Source: Synergistaceae bacterium
GTDB taxonomy: Bacteria > Synergistota > Synergistia > Synergistales > Aminobacteriaceae
Direction: 5' to 3'
Length of the DNA stretch: 9,561 nt
Assembly (NCBI GenBank): GCA_017447325.1
Contig: JAFSNU010000012.1
Span: 1-9,561 of the forward strand
Positions 1 through 6,182 of this stretch are shown piece after piece. Below the pieces are notes generated by a model, which saw only the letters and a program-made list of their open reading frames with translations, had not been told where the DNA came from and made no database searches. The first letter of the stretch is position 1. Each line of letters begins with the position of its first letter. The position numbers were made by a program, and so were the translations under genes.

Positions 1-59
1 GATAAATATCTCGTCAGTCTGTTGTTAATAAAATTATTATTATTAGCTAAATCAGCCAA
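1..59 (-). CDS. Partial CDS, N-terminus only; unidentified protein
   Basis: An open frame runs from a TTG codon at 59-57 to the left window edge and encodes MADLANNNNFINNRLTRYL before it is cut. The start is supported by a GGGAG Shine-Dalgarno sequence at 68-72 with an 8-nt spacer, and by a good -10 box about 50 bp upstream. The visible 19 residues carry an Asn-rich stretch and no signal peptide or known motif, so no function can be given. It is transcribed in the same direction as the genes to its right but is separated from them by a terminator. That a gene starts here is moderately supported; its identity is unknown. Confidence 0.45.
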   Translation of the reverse strand, partial: MADLANNNNFINNRLTRYL

Positions 60-111
60 ACTTATTACTCCCGAATTTAATTTAATTAATTAAAAATATA
101 AAATTTTTTCT

Positions 112-141
112 ATTATAACGCACTTTATAAAGCTCTTTAAA
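112..141 (-). promoter_or_regulatory. Candidate sigma70-type promoter for the left-edge gene
   Basis: On the minus strand a perfect TATAAT -10 box (117-112) is preceded by TTTAAA (141-136, four of six matches to TTGACA) with an 18-bp spacer. It lies between the terminator of the nitroreductase gene and the TTG start at 59, where a new promoter is expected. In DNA this A+T-rich such boxes also arise by chance. Confidence 0.4.
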
Positions 142-147
142 TAATAA

Positions 148-205
148 AAAATTCCCCGAGTTTAAAATTAAAATTAATCTAAAAATTTTAAGCTCAGGGA
201 ATTTT
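148..205 (-). terminator. Rho-independent terminator after the nitroreductase gene
   Basis: Two 22-nt arms (148-169 and 184-205) pair at 20 of 22 positions around a 14-nt loop. The core contains CCC/GGG and GAG/CTC pairs flanked by A/T pairs. Read on the minus strand, one of the two imperfect positions is a U-G wobble and the hairpin is followed by a T-rich tail (TTTTTTATTATTT). It starts 31 bp after the stop codon of the minus-strand nitroreductase gene. Its sequence is closely related to the hairpin at 978-1029. Confidence 0.8.
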
Positions 206-236
206 ATTTCAAATTTAAAAATTTTAAATTTTATTT

Positions 237-932
237 TTATTTAACTAAAGGCCCGACGCACTGCATGATAATAGGCTCTTGAGTGTCAGTTAATTTTAAT
301 ATTGCTTTGACTTCGTCTTTATCGAAATTCATTCTCGTCCTTGCGCCCCAGCCGACCGACGCGGCGTAAAGATACGAGCTCTGAGTCATCGAACCGGCAT
401 GTTCCCAGCCGCATAATTTAATTTCCTGCAAATTATCTTTAAAATTAAAATTAAAATTAGTCTTCTCCCAGCGCGAAACGTCCTGAACGAACATAAAGCA
501 CACTGCGCCTTTTGCCGCAAAAGCCTGCCGGCCTGCCGTCGCCTTTCTGTGATCGCCTGCTTCGATTAATTCTAAGCTGTGATTTGCCGGAATATATTTA
601 TAAACGCCCTGCTTTAAAAACGCGTATAAAATAATATCCTGAACGTTCAGCGCCGTCGCGAAAACTAATTTGCCGTCATCACGATTAACTCCGGCAGCCG
701 CCCATAATAAATTCGAGAGCTTCTGTAAATCTTCTTCATCTTCTAATACTTTATCATCGTAAATATCATTTCCGCTTAAAGATCTTCTATTATTAAGAGC
801 CTCGAGCAAAGACATGCCGCCGGTCTTCTCAGGTGCGGGCAGTTTGATATTTAAATCTTCAGCCGCTAAAGCTAAAGCTTGTGAACTTAACGCCAGCGCA
901 AAAATTAAAGCAAACAAAATAATTTTCTTCAC
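237..932 (-). CDS. Exported SagB-type nitroreductase-fold protein
   Basis: The protein resembles the SagB/ThcOx branch of the FMN-dependent nitroreductase superfamily. Visible family landmarks, numbered from the GTG start, are NRRS (48-51), the segment LLWAAAGVNR (75-84), the TALNVQDI region (93-100), GVYKYI (109-114) and the C-terminal HAGSMTQSSYLYAASVGWG stretch (178-196). Residues 1-23 (VKKIILFALIFALAL..., ending ALALA) form a Sec-type signal peptide with probable cleavage after A23, so the product should be periplasmic or surface-exposed. There is no twin-arginine or lipobox motif. I prefer the GTG at 932: the GGAAG ribosome site lies 8 nt upstream of it but only 2 nt upstream of the TTG at 938. 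Members of this family reduce nitro compounds or oxidise azolines and other substrates with FMN; the substrate here cannot be told. No azole-peptide (SagC/D) genes are adjacent. The gene is monocistronic, between two terminators. An internal (AATTTT)3 run encodes NFNFNF at 159-164. Confidence 0.8.
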   Translation of the reverse strand: MKKIILFALIFALALSSQALALAAEDLNIKLPAPEKTGGMSLLEALNNRRSLSGNDIYDDKVLEDEEDLQKLSNLLWAAAGVNRDDGKLVFATALNVQDIILYAFLKQGVYKYIPANHSLELIEAGDHRKATAGRQAFAAKGAVCFMFVQDVSRWEKTNFNFNFKDNLQEIKLCGWEHAGSMTQSSYLYAASVGWGARTRMNFDKDEVKAILKLTDTQEPIIMQCVGPLVK

Positions 933-977
933 GTGCAAAACTTCCTTTCAAGTTTTAAAATTTTAAAAATTTTAAAT

Positions 978-1029
978 AAAAAATTTCCCCGCGCGTTTAA
1001 TTATAAATCTTAAAGCGCAGGGAATTTTT
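978..1029 (-). terminator. Rho-independent terminator after the substrate-binding protein gene
   Basis: The hairpin has arms at about 978-998 and 1012-1029 with a GCGC/GCGC core, CCC/GGG pairs and outer A/T pairs. On the minus strand it is followed by TTTTTTATTT. It starts about 30 bp after the stop codon at 1059. The layout matches the terminator at 148-205, with coordinated base changes in both arms. Confidence 0.8.
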
Positions 1030-1058
1030 AAATTTTAATTTTTAATTAAATTATTAAA

Positions 1059-2054
1059 TTATTTCTTAAAAATATTATCGAAAGTCGTTAAAATTTTATC
1101 TGAGTTAGCCGCAAGAGCTTCAAGATCGACAGTTAAAGCCGACTTCGCGATCGCGTCAACGTCAACGCCCGGCATCTCGACGTCATTTCTCACCGAGAGC
1201 AGATTATTTTTAACTAAAATCTCCTGCCCCTCTTTAGATAATATAAAATCATAAAGCAGCTTGCCGTTCTCAAAGTTCGCGCTGTTCTTGACTAATCCAA
1301 TCGGCGAGAAGATCGAGACTAAATCTTTCGGAAGATACGTGAAAGCTATAGGCGAACCCTGAGCCTCTAAATTATGCGAAACGTAGTCAAGCATAATTCC
1401 AACCTGATATGCGCTCGCGGCAACCTGATTATGAGTTGCGGTCGTGCCGGACTCAAGCTCGCAGCCGTTGGCTCTTAACTTCTTAAAATATTCCTCGCCG
1501 TAATTAGGATCAGCAAGCAGCGCCGCGACGAAATATTTTGTCGTTCCGGCCGACGACGGGTCAGTCATAACTATCTGGCCTTCCCATTTCTTGTCTAATA
1601 AATCATTCCATGATTTGGGCGCGTCCTCCGCATCGATTAAGTCAGAATTATAGCCGATGCCCATGTTCATCATTCTTGCTCCGGTATAGCAGCCGTCGGG
1701 GTCAATAAATTTCTTGTCAATGGCCGCCGCCTCGGGCGAAGAGTACTGCGCTAAAATTCCCTCTTTCTTAAACGAAAGATAGTCCGCAGGGTCTCCAACC
1801 CATAATAAATCTGCGGCAACCTGGCCGGCCTGATTCTCCGTTGCGATCTTCGTGATGACGCGGCCTGTTCCGGCAAAGTAATAATCCAGCGTTATATCAG
1901 GGTATTTTGCCTCGAAACCTTTCTTAATAGCCACAAGCTGGTCTTCCTGCATGGACGAGTACATCATGACTTTCCCAGTTCCCGACGGATCGGCAAACGC
2001 CGCGCCGGCAAAACTTAACGCGAGTAAAGCTAATAATGCTGCAAAACGTTTCAT
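1059..2054 (-). CDS. Periplasmic ABC-type substrate-binding protein (FbpA/AfuA/PgtC-like), orphan
   Basis: This 331-residue protein has a Sec signal peptide (residues 1-21, cleavage after AFA, no lipobox cysteine) followed by a typical two-lobed binding-protein sequence. Landmarks are KVMMYSSM (28-35), AADLLWVGDPADYLSF (80-95), GIGYNSDLI (132-140), WNDLLDKKWEGQI (149-161), TDPSSAGTT (164-172), VGIMLDY (218-224) and a C-terminal LLSVRNDVEMPG (285-296). These place it with the extracellular solute-binding family of ferric iron, hexose-phosphate (AfuA) and phosphoglycerate-sensing (PgtC) proteins. The paired tyrosines that bind iron in FbpA are not evident near residues 222-224 (LDYVSH), so I do not call it an iron binder. 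The ATG at 2054 follows AAAGGCAGG with an 8-nt spacer. No permease or ATPase lies beside it, and terminator-like hairpins bound it on both sides. It may serve transporter parts encoded elsewhere or act as a sensory partner of the kinase immediately upstream; both are inference. Confidence 0.8.
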   Translation of the reverse strand: MKRFAALLALLALSFAGAAFADPSGTGKVMMYSSMQEDQLVAIKKGFEAKYPDITLDYYFAGTGRVITKIATENQAGQVAADLLWVGDPADYLSFKKEGILAQYSSPEAAAIDKKFIDPDGCYTGARMMNMGIGYNSDLIDAEDAPKSWNDLLDKKWEGQIVMTDPSSAGTTKYFVAALLADPNYGEEYFKKLRANGCELESGTTATHNQVAASAYQVGIMLDYVSHNLEAQGSPIAFTYLPKDLVSIFSPIGLVKNSANFENGKLLYDFILSKEGQEILVKNNLLSVRNDVEMPGVDVDAIAKSALTVDLEALAANSDKILTTFDNIFKK

Positions 2055-2110
2055 TGCTATTACCTGCCTTTAAATTAAATTTATTTATTTATTATTCTAT
2101 AATATTTTAA

Positions 2111-2152
2111 AAAAATTAAAATAATTAATTATGCGCAATTATTTTAATTTTT
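2111..2152 (-). terminator. A/U-only hairpin terminator after the histidine kinase gene
   Basis: There is a perfect 16-bp inverted repeat (2111-2126 and 2137-2152) with a 10-nt loop containing GCGC. On the minus strand it begins 5 nt after the kinase stop codon, and the second arm runs into a seven-T tract. The stem contains no G-C pair, which is weak for a standard terminator, but its length and perfection are unlikely to be accidental. It separates the kinase from the binding-protein gene and leaves about 55 bp for a promoter of the latter; a TATTAT -10-like box at 2104-2099 is the best candidate. Confidence 0.6.
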
Positions 2153-2157
2153 AGCTT

Positions 2158-3543
2158 TTAGCTTGCAGCTTGAGGCACTGACGCTATAATTTTCGTCCCG
2201 CGCTCGGGCTTCGATATAACGCTCAAACTTCCGCCCATTAACGACATACGCTCCGTCATGTTCGCGAGCCCTCTGTGACCTTGCAATCTTAACTCCTCGT
2301 GCGTTAAATTTGCAGTCTTAGCGTCAAAGCCCTTGCCGTTATCGCTAATCTCTAATACTAAATTATTTAAATTATCTTTATAAACTTTCGCGACGACTTC
2401 CGTTGCTTGGCCGTGTCTTACAGCATTAGACACAGCTTCCTGAAATATCCGCAGGAACGACAAGCGCAGCTCAGGGCTTGTCTCAAAATTTTCAAGCTCG
2501 TTTAACTCGTCAAGCTCTGCTATAACTTCTACATCATAACTTTGCGACAATCTCTCAGCCAGTTCAGTCAAAGTCTCCGCAAGTCCCAAGTCCATCCACG
2601 GCGGAGCTAACTCGTCGCATAAAGCTCTTAATTCTCGCACTATAGTCTTCGCTAATTTTTCAGTGCGTTCAATGCGGGGCCTTGCGTCGTCGTCCTCGAG
2701 CGACATGTGTATCTGCTGCAATAAAGCCGTCACGTCCTGAAGCGGCCCGTCGTGAATTTCACGCGCCATGTCCACGCGCTCCTTCTCCTGCACGCTCACT
2801 ATATCGCGCACATAACTATTGCGCAAATTATCACGCTCTATAGCCGCCTGAGCAAATCGCTTCAACGCCTTATGCACGCTCTTAATTTCTTTAACTTCGC
2901 TTAAAGCATTATCGAAATTCGGCGCGTCATGTCCCAGCGTAAAATTATCAATTTCGTTTGCAATCTCGCGTAACGGGAAGACTAACATGTTCCATAATAA
3001 TTTTATGGCCAGAAAACTGCAGAACGCCATTAAAACTATCATGACCGGCCACATGCGCGTGACTTTCACAAGCCCGCCTAATAAATTGCTCCAAGACACA
3101 GCAGCTACTACATAGCCTTTATTATTTGCCAAGGGATACACAGCGAGCGTGTACTGCGCCCCGCGCTTGTCCTCAACTCGAACGGCCTGGCCGGCTGGAA
3201 TGTCAGGGCGCCATATCGAAGCAATATTAGCAGCCCCGGGCGAGGCAGTTATAACAGTTCCGTCAATGCCTATCAAAGCAACCCAGCCCGGCATCGACGG
3301 TCCCCATGCAAAGAACGGATAATTCGCAGCGTCGCCCAGTAATTTATACGGACTGAAATCCGCGTTAAGCTGATAGGCCATGTTCTCGGCCAAGTCCTGA
3401 ACGTACGAACTCACCGCCGCCTCCATTGCAGTCTCCTGATTTATCATTCCTAAAACTGCTACAAAAACTACGGCAAGCGAAGGCACTATTAACGCGCTCA
3501 CTAAAAACGCGAGCGAGTAATTTTTAAATTTAACCTTCAACAT
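2158..3543 (-). CDS. NarX/DegS-type membrane sensor histidine kinase
   Basis: This 461-residue inner-membrane kinase should phosphorylate the response regulator encoded just upstream. It has a first membrane helix (about 9-32), an extracytoplasmic sensor of about 130 residues (33-163), a second helix (about 165-188) and a HAMP-like linker starting FPLREIANEI (189-198). The sensor contains a PAS/Cache-like GWVALIGIDGTVITASP stretch (86-102). A HisKA_3 dimerisation domain follows, with the phospho-acceptor H264 in REIHDGPLQD (261-270). The HATPase domain shows the N box EAVSNAVRH (369-377), G1 DNGKGFD (401-407) and G2 GHRGLANM (422-429). All catalytic elements are present, so it should be active. 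The ATG at 3543 lies inside the 3' end of the regulator gene, giving a 14-bp overlap without a strong ribosome site, which suggests translational coupling. The ligand is unknown; a solute of the adjacent binding protein is one possibility. Confidence 0.92.
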   Translation of the reverse strand: MLKVKFKNYSLAFLVSALIVPSLAVVFVAVLGMINQETAMEAAVSSYVQDLAENMAYQLNADFSPYKLLGDAANYPFFAWGPSMPGWVALIGIDGTVITASPGAANIASIWRPDIPAGQAVRVEDKRGAQYTLAVYPLANNKGYVVAAVSWSNLLGGLVKVTRMWPVMIVLMAFCSFLAIKLLWNMLVFPLREIANEIDNFTLGHDAPNFDNALSEVKEIKSVHKALKRFAQAAIERDNLRNSYVRDIVSVQEKERVDMAREIHDGPLQDVTALLQQIHMSLEDDDARPRIERTEKLAKTIVRELRALCDELAPPWMDLGLAETLTELAERLSQSYDVEVIAELDELNELENFETSPELRLSFLRIFQEAVSNAVRHGQATEVVAKVYKDNLNNLVLEISDNGKGFDAKTANLTHEELRLQGHRGLANMTERMSLMGGSLSVISKPERGTKIIASVPQAAS

Positions 3544-4183
3544 TCGGCGAGTCTAACAGCTCGTCAAGCGTCACTACTCCATACTTTAAAGCTAATAATA
3601 ACGCCTCAGTTTTATTTTTAGAGCCGAGCTTGTCATAAATAGACGCAAGATGTGTCTGCACAGTGCGCTCACTGATAAATAAACGCCGCGCAACTTCTTT
3701 GCTTGAAAGTCCCTGCGCCGCTAATAATAAAACTTCGCGCTCGCGTGTTGACAAAGGCTCGGGGATAAAGTCCTCGCCGCCCATTACAGACGCGACTTCA
3801 GGATCTAAATATAATCCGCCGCTTGCAACCGTATTAATAGCAGCCGTTAATTCTTTAGGACTAACTGTCTTTAACACGAAGCCCCGCGCTCCTGCTCTCA
3901 GCGACGCCATTACATATTGCTGCGCATCGTAAGACGTGAGCATTATCGTCGCCGTGTGCAAGTTAGAGAGTTTAACTTTCTGCGACACGGCCACGCCGTC
4001 CATGCCCGGCATTCTTATGTCTAACAGCGCAACGTCCGGCTTTAATTCATTAATTAACTCCCAGGCTTTCTCGCCGTCCTCGGCTTCGGCAACAAGATCA
4101 AAAGTCTCCTCGCGCCGCAAAAATTCCGCGATGCCCGCGCGCGTCAATGGATGATCGTCCGCTAATAAAATTCTTATGCTCAT
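3530..4183 (-). CDS. NarL/LuxR-family response regulator
   Basis: This is a 217-residue DNA-binding response regulator. The receiver domain (about 3-120) has the acidic pair D9/D10, the phospho-acceptor D55 in LLDIRMPGMDG (53-63), T83 in MLTS and K105 in VLKTVSP. A linker leads to a LuxR/GerE helix-turn-helix (about 143-205) with LSTREREVL (144-152) and GLSSKEVARRLFISERTVQTH (158-178). All conserved phosphotransfer residues are intact. The ATG at 4183 follows AGGAG with an 8-nt spacer. The gene sits 24 bp downstream of the HD-domain gene and overlaps the kinase gene, so it is very likely the kinase's cognate partner. Target promoters cannot be identified from the sequence; the binding-protein gene directly downstream is an obvious candidate. 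Confidence 0.95.
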   Translation of the reverse strand: MSIRILLADDHPLTRAGIAEFLRREETFDLVAEAEDGEKAWELINELKPDVALLDIRMPGMDGVAVSQKVKLSNLHTATIMLTSYDAQQYVMASLRAGARGFVLKTVSPKELTAAINTVASGGLYLDPEVASVMGGEDFIPEPLSTREREVLLLAAQGLSSKEVARRLFISERTVQTHLASIYDKLGSKNKTEALLLALKYGVVTLDELLDSPNVEG

Positions 4184-4207
4184 AATCTAAACTCCTAAAA
4201 TTTAAAT

Positions 4208-4771
4208 TTACATGCCAATATCTTTTTCAACCGGCCTTAACGCGATTATACACTCTTCAATTACTTTATCGAGTTCAAATCCCATGCGCTCCGCTCCGGC
4301 CTTTATAATATCTCTATTAACTCCTTTTGCAAACGCTTTATCTTTCCATTTCTTCTTCACGCTCTTTAATTCTAAATCGCTTAAAGATTTTGACGGCCTG
4401 ACAAGTCCCGCCGTGATAATTAAGCCCGTAAGCTCGTCGATCGTGAATAAAGTTTTTTCAAGATTGCTTAACGGCTCTACGTCAGTGCAAATTCCAAAGC
4501 CATGCGACTGCACAGCGCGTATAATACTCTCATCAACTCCGGCCTCGCGCAGTAAATCCGGTGCTTTATGACAGTGCGTCTCCGGCTTCGAACTTGTTAA
4601 TTCCCAGTCTATGTCATGCAGAATTCCAACTATGCCCCATAATTCTTTATCTTCGTTAAACAATCCGGCAAAGTGACGCATAGCGGCTTCAACCGCAAGA
4701 GCATGATGAATATGCGACTGCTCCTGATTATATTTTTTCACAAGATTTAAAGCTTCCTCGCGCGTAAGCAT
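4208..4771 (-). CDS. HD-domain (HDIG-like) putative phosphohydrolase
   Basis: The protein belongs to a compact HD-domain family of metal-dependent phosphohydrolases that is widespread in anaerobes; its physiological substrate is not known. Numbered from the ATG at 4771 (187 residues), the candidate metal ligands are H23 in IHHALAVEA, the HD pair H52-D53 in GILHDIDW, H90 in VQSHGFG and D112 in TIDELTG. The family block VRPSKS...DLELKSVKKKWKDKAFAKGVNRD spans about 124-154. I chose the ATG at 4771 over an in-frame TTG at 4795 because the AAGGAG ribosome site at 4782-4787 lies 10 nt before the ATG and would be inside the gene if the TTG were used. It follows the small membrane ORF by 7 bp and precedes the response regulator by 24 bp. 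Co-transcription with the two-component genes is probable, but a functional link is not shown. Confidence 0.88.
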   Translation of the reverse strand: MLTREEALNLVKKYNQEQSHIHHALAVEAAMRHFAGLFNEDKELWGIVGILHDIDWELTSSKPETHCHKAPDLLREAGVDESIIRAVQSHGFGICTDVEPLSNLEKTLFTIDELTGLIITAGLVRPSKSLSDLELKSVKKKWKDKAFAKGVNRDIIKAGAERMGFELDKVIEECIIALRPVEKDIGM

Positions 4772-4778
4772 CTCAAAA

Positions 4779-4880
4779 TCACTCCTTGATTTCAAAAATT
4801 ATATTTATAACATACGGCCAAATTAATATAGCTAAAGGCACTAACGCCGCCGCAATATATTTTAATAAATTTTTAATCAT
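4779..4880 (-). CDS. 33-residue single-helix membrane peptide, possible remnant
   Basis: A short frame starts at the ATG at 4880-4878, overlapping the last codons of the DUF2157 gene (the overlap includes ATGATTAA), and stops with TGA at 4779-4781, where the stop touches the ribosome site of the HD gene. The peptide begins MIKNLLKYIAAALVPLAIL and forms one hydrophobic helix (about 5-28) followed by the acidic end FEIKE. A weak AGAGG element precedes it. The tight coupling on both sides argues for a translated gene. DUF2157 genes are often followed by a gene for a GDYXXLXY-domain protein that starts with a similar hydrophobic helix, so this could be a truncated relative of such a gene; no GDYXXLXY motif exists here. 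Function is unknown. Confidence 0.45.
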   Translation of the reverse strand: MIKNLLKYIAAALVPLAILIWPYVINIIFEIKE

Positions 4881-6060
4881 TATGCTTGCCGCCTCTTTTA
4901 TTTCTAAATTTTCTTTCAGCATACAGCCCAAGCGCAACGCATACAATTCCCATAAGCGTGAAGCCCCAAGCCCTTGAAACATAACTTAAAATATTATCAA
5001 AGAAATACCGCATGATTAATAAAATAAAAAATGCTCCGCCCATAAAACGGCCTTTATATAACTGCCATAAAAACACAGGCACTAATATTACAGCCGCTGC
5101 AACCGCAAGCACGTCAGCCGAATAAAATTTTAATAACGGCGAGCCGTTCCAAAAGTCCGTTACAGTCAGGGCAAGCCCTAACGCTCCGGCAATAAATAAT
5201 CCCATCGAGCCTAAATCCTCGCGGCTGATTACAGACAAAGCGAAGCCTAATAATGCTAATATTAAAATAGTCAAAGACGTTCCGAAGCAGTAATTTAATC
5301 TTGACGAGACAAATAAAAACGTGATTAATAAATTTAAATTAAAATTAACGCGATTTAAAATATTTTTATTAAATTTCTTAACGTAAAGCCATAGCAGCCA
5401 TAACGCCGCAATTAATATTAAAGCCCTGACAGGCTGGACAAGCAAATTAAATTTAAAGCTTGCGCTCCGCCAGCTCCAGATAAAAATATTTGCCGCGCGA
5501 ATTTGCAGCAAATATAGTCCGGTCAGGCACTGCAATAAAATTAACTGTAAATTATCTTTAAATATAATCACTGCCGGTATAACGCCCAAAAGCCACAAGC
5601 CCGTATGAACTGCGTAAACTCTTCCGCGCTCGAAATTATAAATAAATTTGCCGAACGCGTTTGCTCCAAACATATTTAATAACAGGACAACGCCGCCGCC
5701 GAACGCAAGACTTGCGAACAACAAAAACACTCGCGAAGTCTTAGCGTAATTATAAAAATTTTTCAGCACAAACGAAATTATTAACGGCGTTAAATATCCG
5801 GCTATTATAAATATTAATTTTATATTTAAATTAAACTCGTCCCAGTTCGCGGCGATAAAGCTTATTAATCCCAGTGCGACAAGAGCAAGTCCTGCAAGCG
5901 TGAAAATTTTATAAAACGAACTCGCCTTTAATTTATATAAATTTTTAATCGCGTCGGCCTGCTGCGGCGAGATTAAATTATTATCCCGCCACAGCTCAAG
6001 CTCTCCGCGCAAAAATTCAAGCTCACGTGAATTTATCTCTCTCATAATTTTATTTAACAA
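4873..6060 (-). CDS. DUF2157 multi-pass membrane protein
   Basis: This is a 395-residue integral membrane protein. It starts with a soluble helical segment, ELELWRDNNLISPQQADAI (20-38), then SFIAANWDEFNLN (67-79), which is the signature of DUF2157. About ten or more hydrophobic segments follow up to residue 380. The C-terminal MRYFFDNILSYVSRAWGF...GLYAERK (350-383) matches the usual end of DUF2157/DUF4401 proteins. The basic tail is RKFRNKRGGK. The biochemical role of the family is unknown. The start is uncertain: a TTG at 6060 lies only 3 nt after GGGAG, while the ATG at 6045 lies 18 nt after it. The gene appears to head the transcript that continues through the mini-ORF, the HD protein and the two-component genes. 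Asn-Leu/Phe repeats (VNFNLNLL at 238-245, FNLNIKL at 76-82) reflect A+T-rich hexamers in the DNA. Confidence 0.8.
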   Translation of the reverse strand: MLNKIMREINSRELEFLRGELELWRDNNLISPQQADAIKNLYKLKASSFYKIFTLAGLALVALGLISFIAANWDEFNLNIKLIFIIAGYLTPLIISFVLKNFYNYAKTSRVFLLFASLAFGGGVVLLLNMFGANAFGKFIYNFERGRVYAVHTGLWLLGVIPAVIIFKDNLQLILLQCLTGLYLLQIRAANIFIWSWRSASFKFNLLVQPVRALILIAALWLLWLYVKKFNKNILNRVNFNLNLLITFLFVSSRLNYCFGTSLTILILALLGFALSVISREDLGSMGLFIAGALGLALTVTDFWNGSPLLKFYSADVLAVAAAVILVPVFLWQLYKGRFMGGAFFILLIMRYFFDNILSYVSRAWGFTLMGIVCVALGLYAERKFRNKRGGKHND

Positions 6061-6075
6061 AAACTCCCAGCTTAA

Positions 6076-6115
6076 TTTAAACGCAAAACTTTTAAACTGT
6101 AGTCAACGAAGTCAA
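6076..6115 (-). promoter_or_regulatory. Candidate promoter for the DUF2157-to-kinase operon
   Basis: On the minus strand TTGACT occurs twice, 9 bp apart (6115-6110 and 6106-6101). Each matches the -35 consensus TTGACA at five of six positions. A TTTAAA -10-like box (6081-6076) lies 19 bp after the second copy. The site is in the gap between metG and the DUF2157 gene, after the metG hairpin, which is the right place for an operon promoter. The -10 box is weak. The repeated TTGACT could also be an operator half-site pair. Confidence 0.3.
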
Positions 6116-6144
6116 TAATACCCCTAAAACTAAAATAAATGGGT

Positions 6145-6182
6145 CCAGGGCAAGCCTCGCAGAGCTAAAGCTTAAACCCTGG
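6145..6182 (-). terminator. Hairpin directly after metG, containing a repeated 17-nt element
   Basis: CCAGGG (6145-6150) pairs with CCCTGG (6177-6182), AAGC (6152-6155) with GCTT (6170-6173), and CTC with GAG around a GCA loop (6156-6164). The outer arm abuts the metG stop codon at 6183. On the minus strand the sequence after the stem is ACCCATTTATTTTAGTTTT, a broken U-tract, so termination may be imperfect. The segment 6150-6166 is identical to 8771-8787. Confidence 0.5.

Noticed and set aside
1059..2054. Calling the binding protein a ferric iron transporter component
   Set aside because: The family resemblance is real, but the iron-coordinating double tyrosine is not seen at the expected place and no iron permease or ATPase is adjacent.
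3663..4154. Plus-strand open frames opposite the response regulator
   Set aside because: They lie antisense to a strongly supported gene, lack ribosome sites and encode serine- and proline-rich sequence typical of the reverse complement of a real gene.
4212..4571. Plus-strand 119-codon frame opposite the HD-domain gene
   Set aside because: It is entirely antisense to a gene with clear HD motifs and has no ribosome site; it is an open frame by chance.
4772..4795. Extended N-terminus of the HD-domain protein from a TTG at 4795
   Set aside because: The extension would place the AAGGAG ribosome site inside the gene; the ATG at 4771 is correctly spaced and matches the usual family start.
6141..6182. 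tRNA-like fold after metG
   Set aside because: The stem is only six base pairs, with no D-arm, T-arm or anticodon arm of proper size; it fits a terminator-type hairpin instead.
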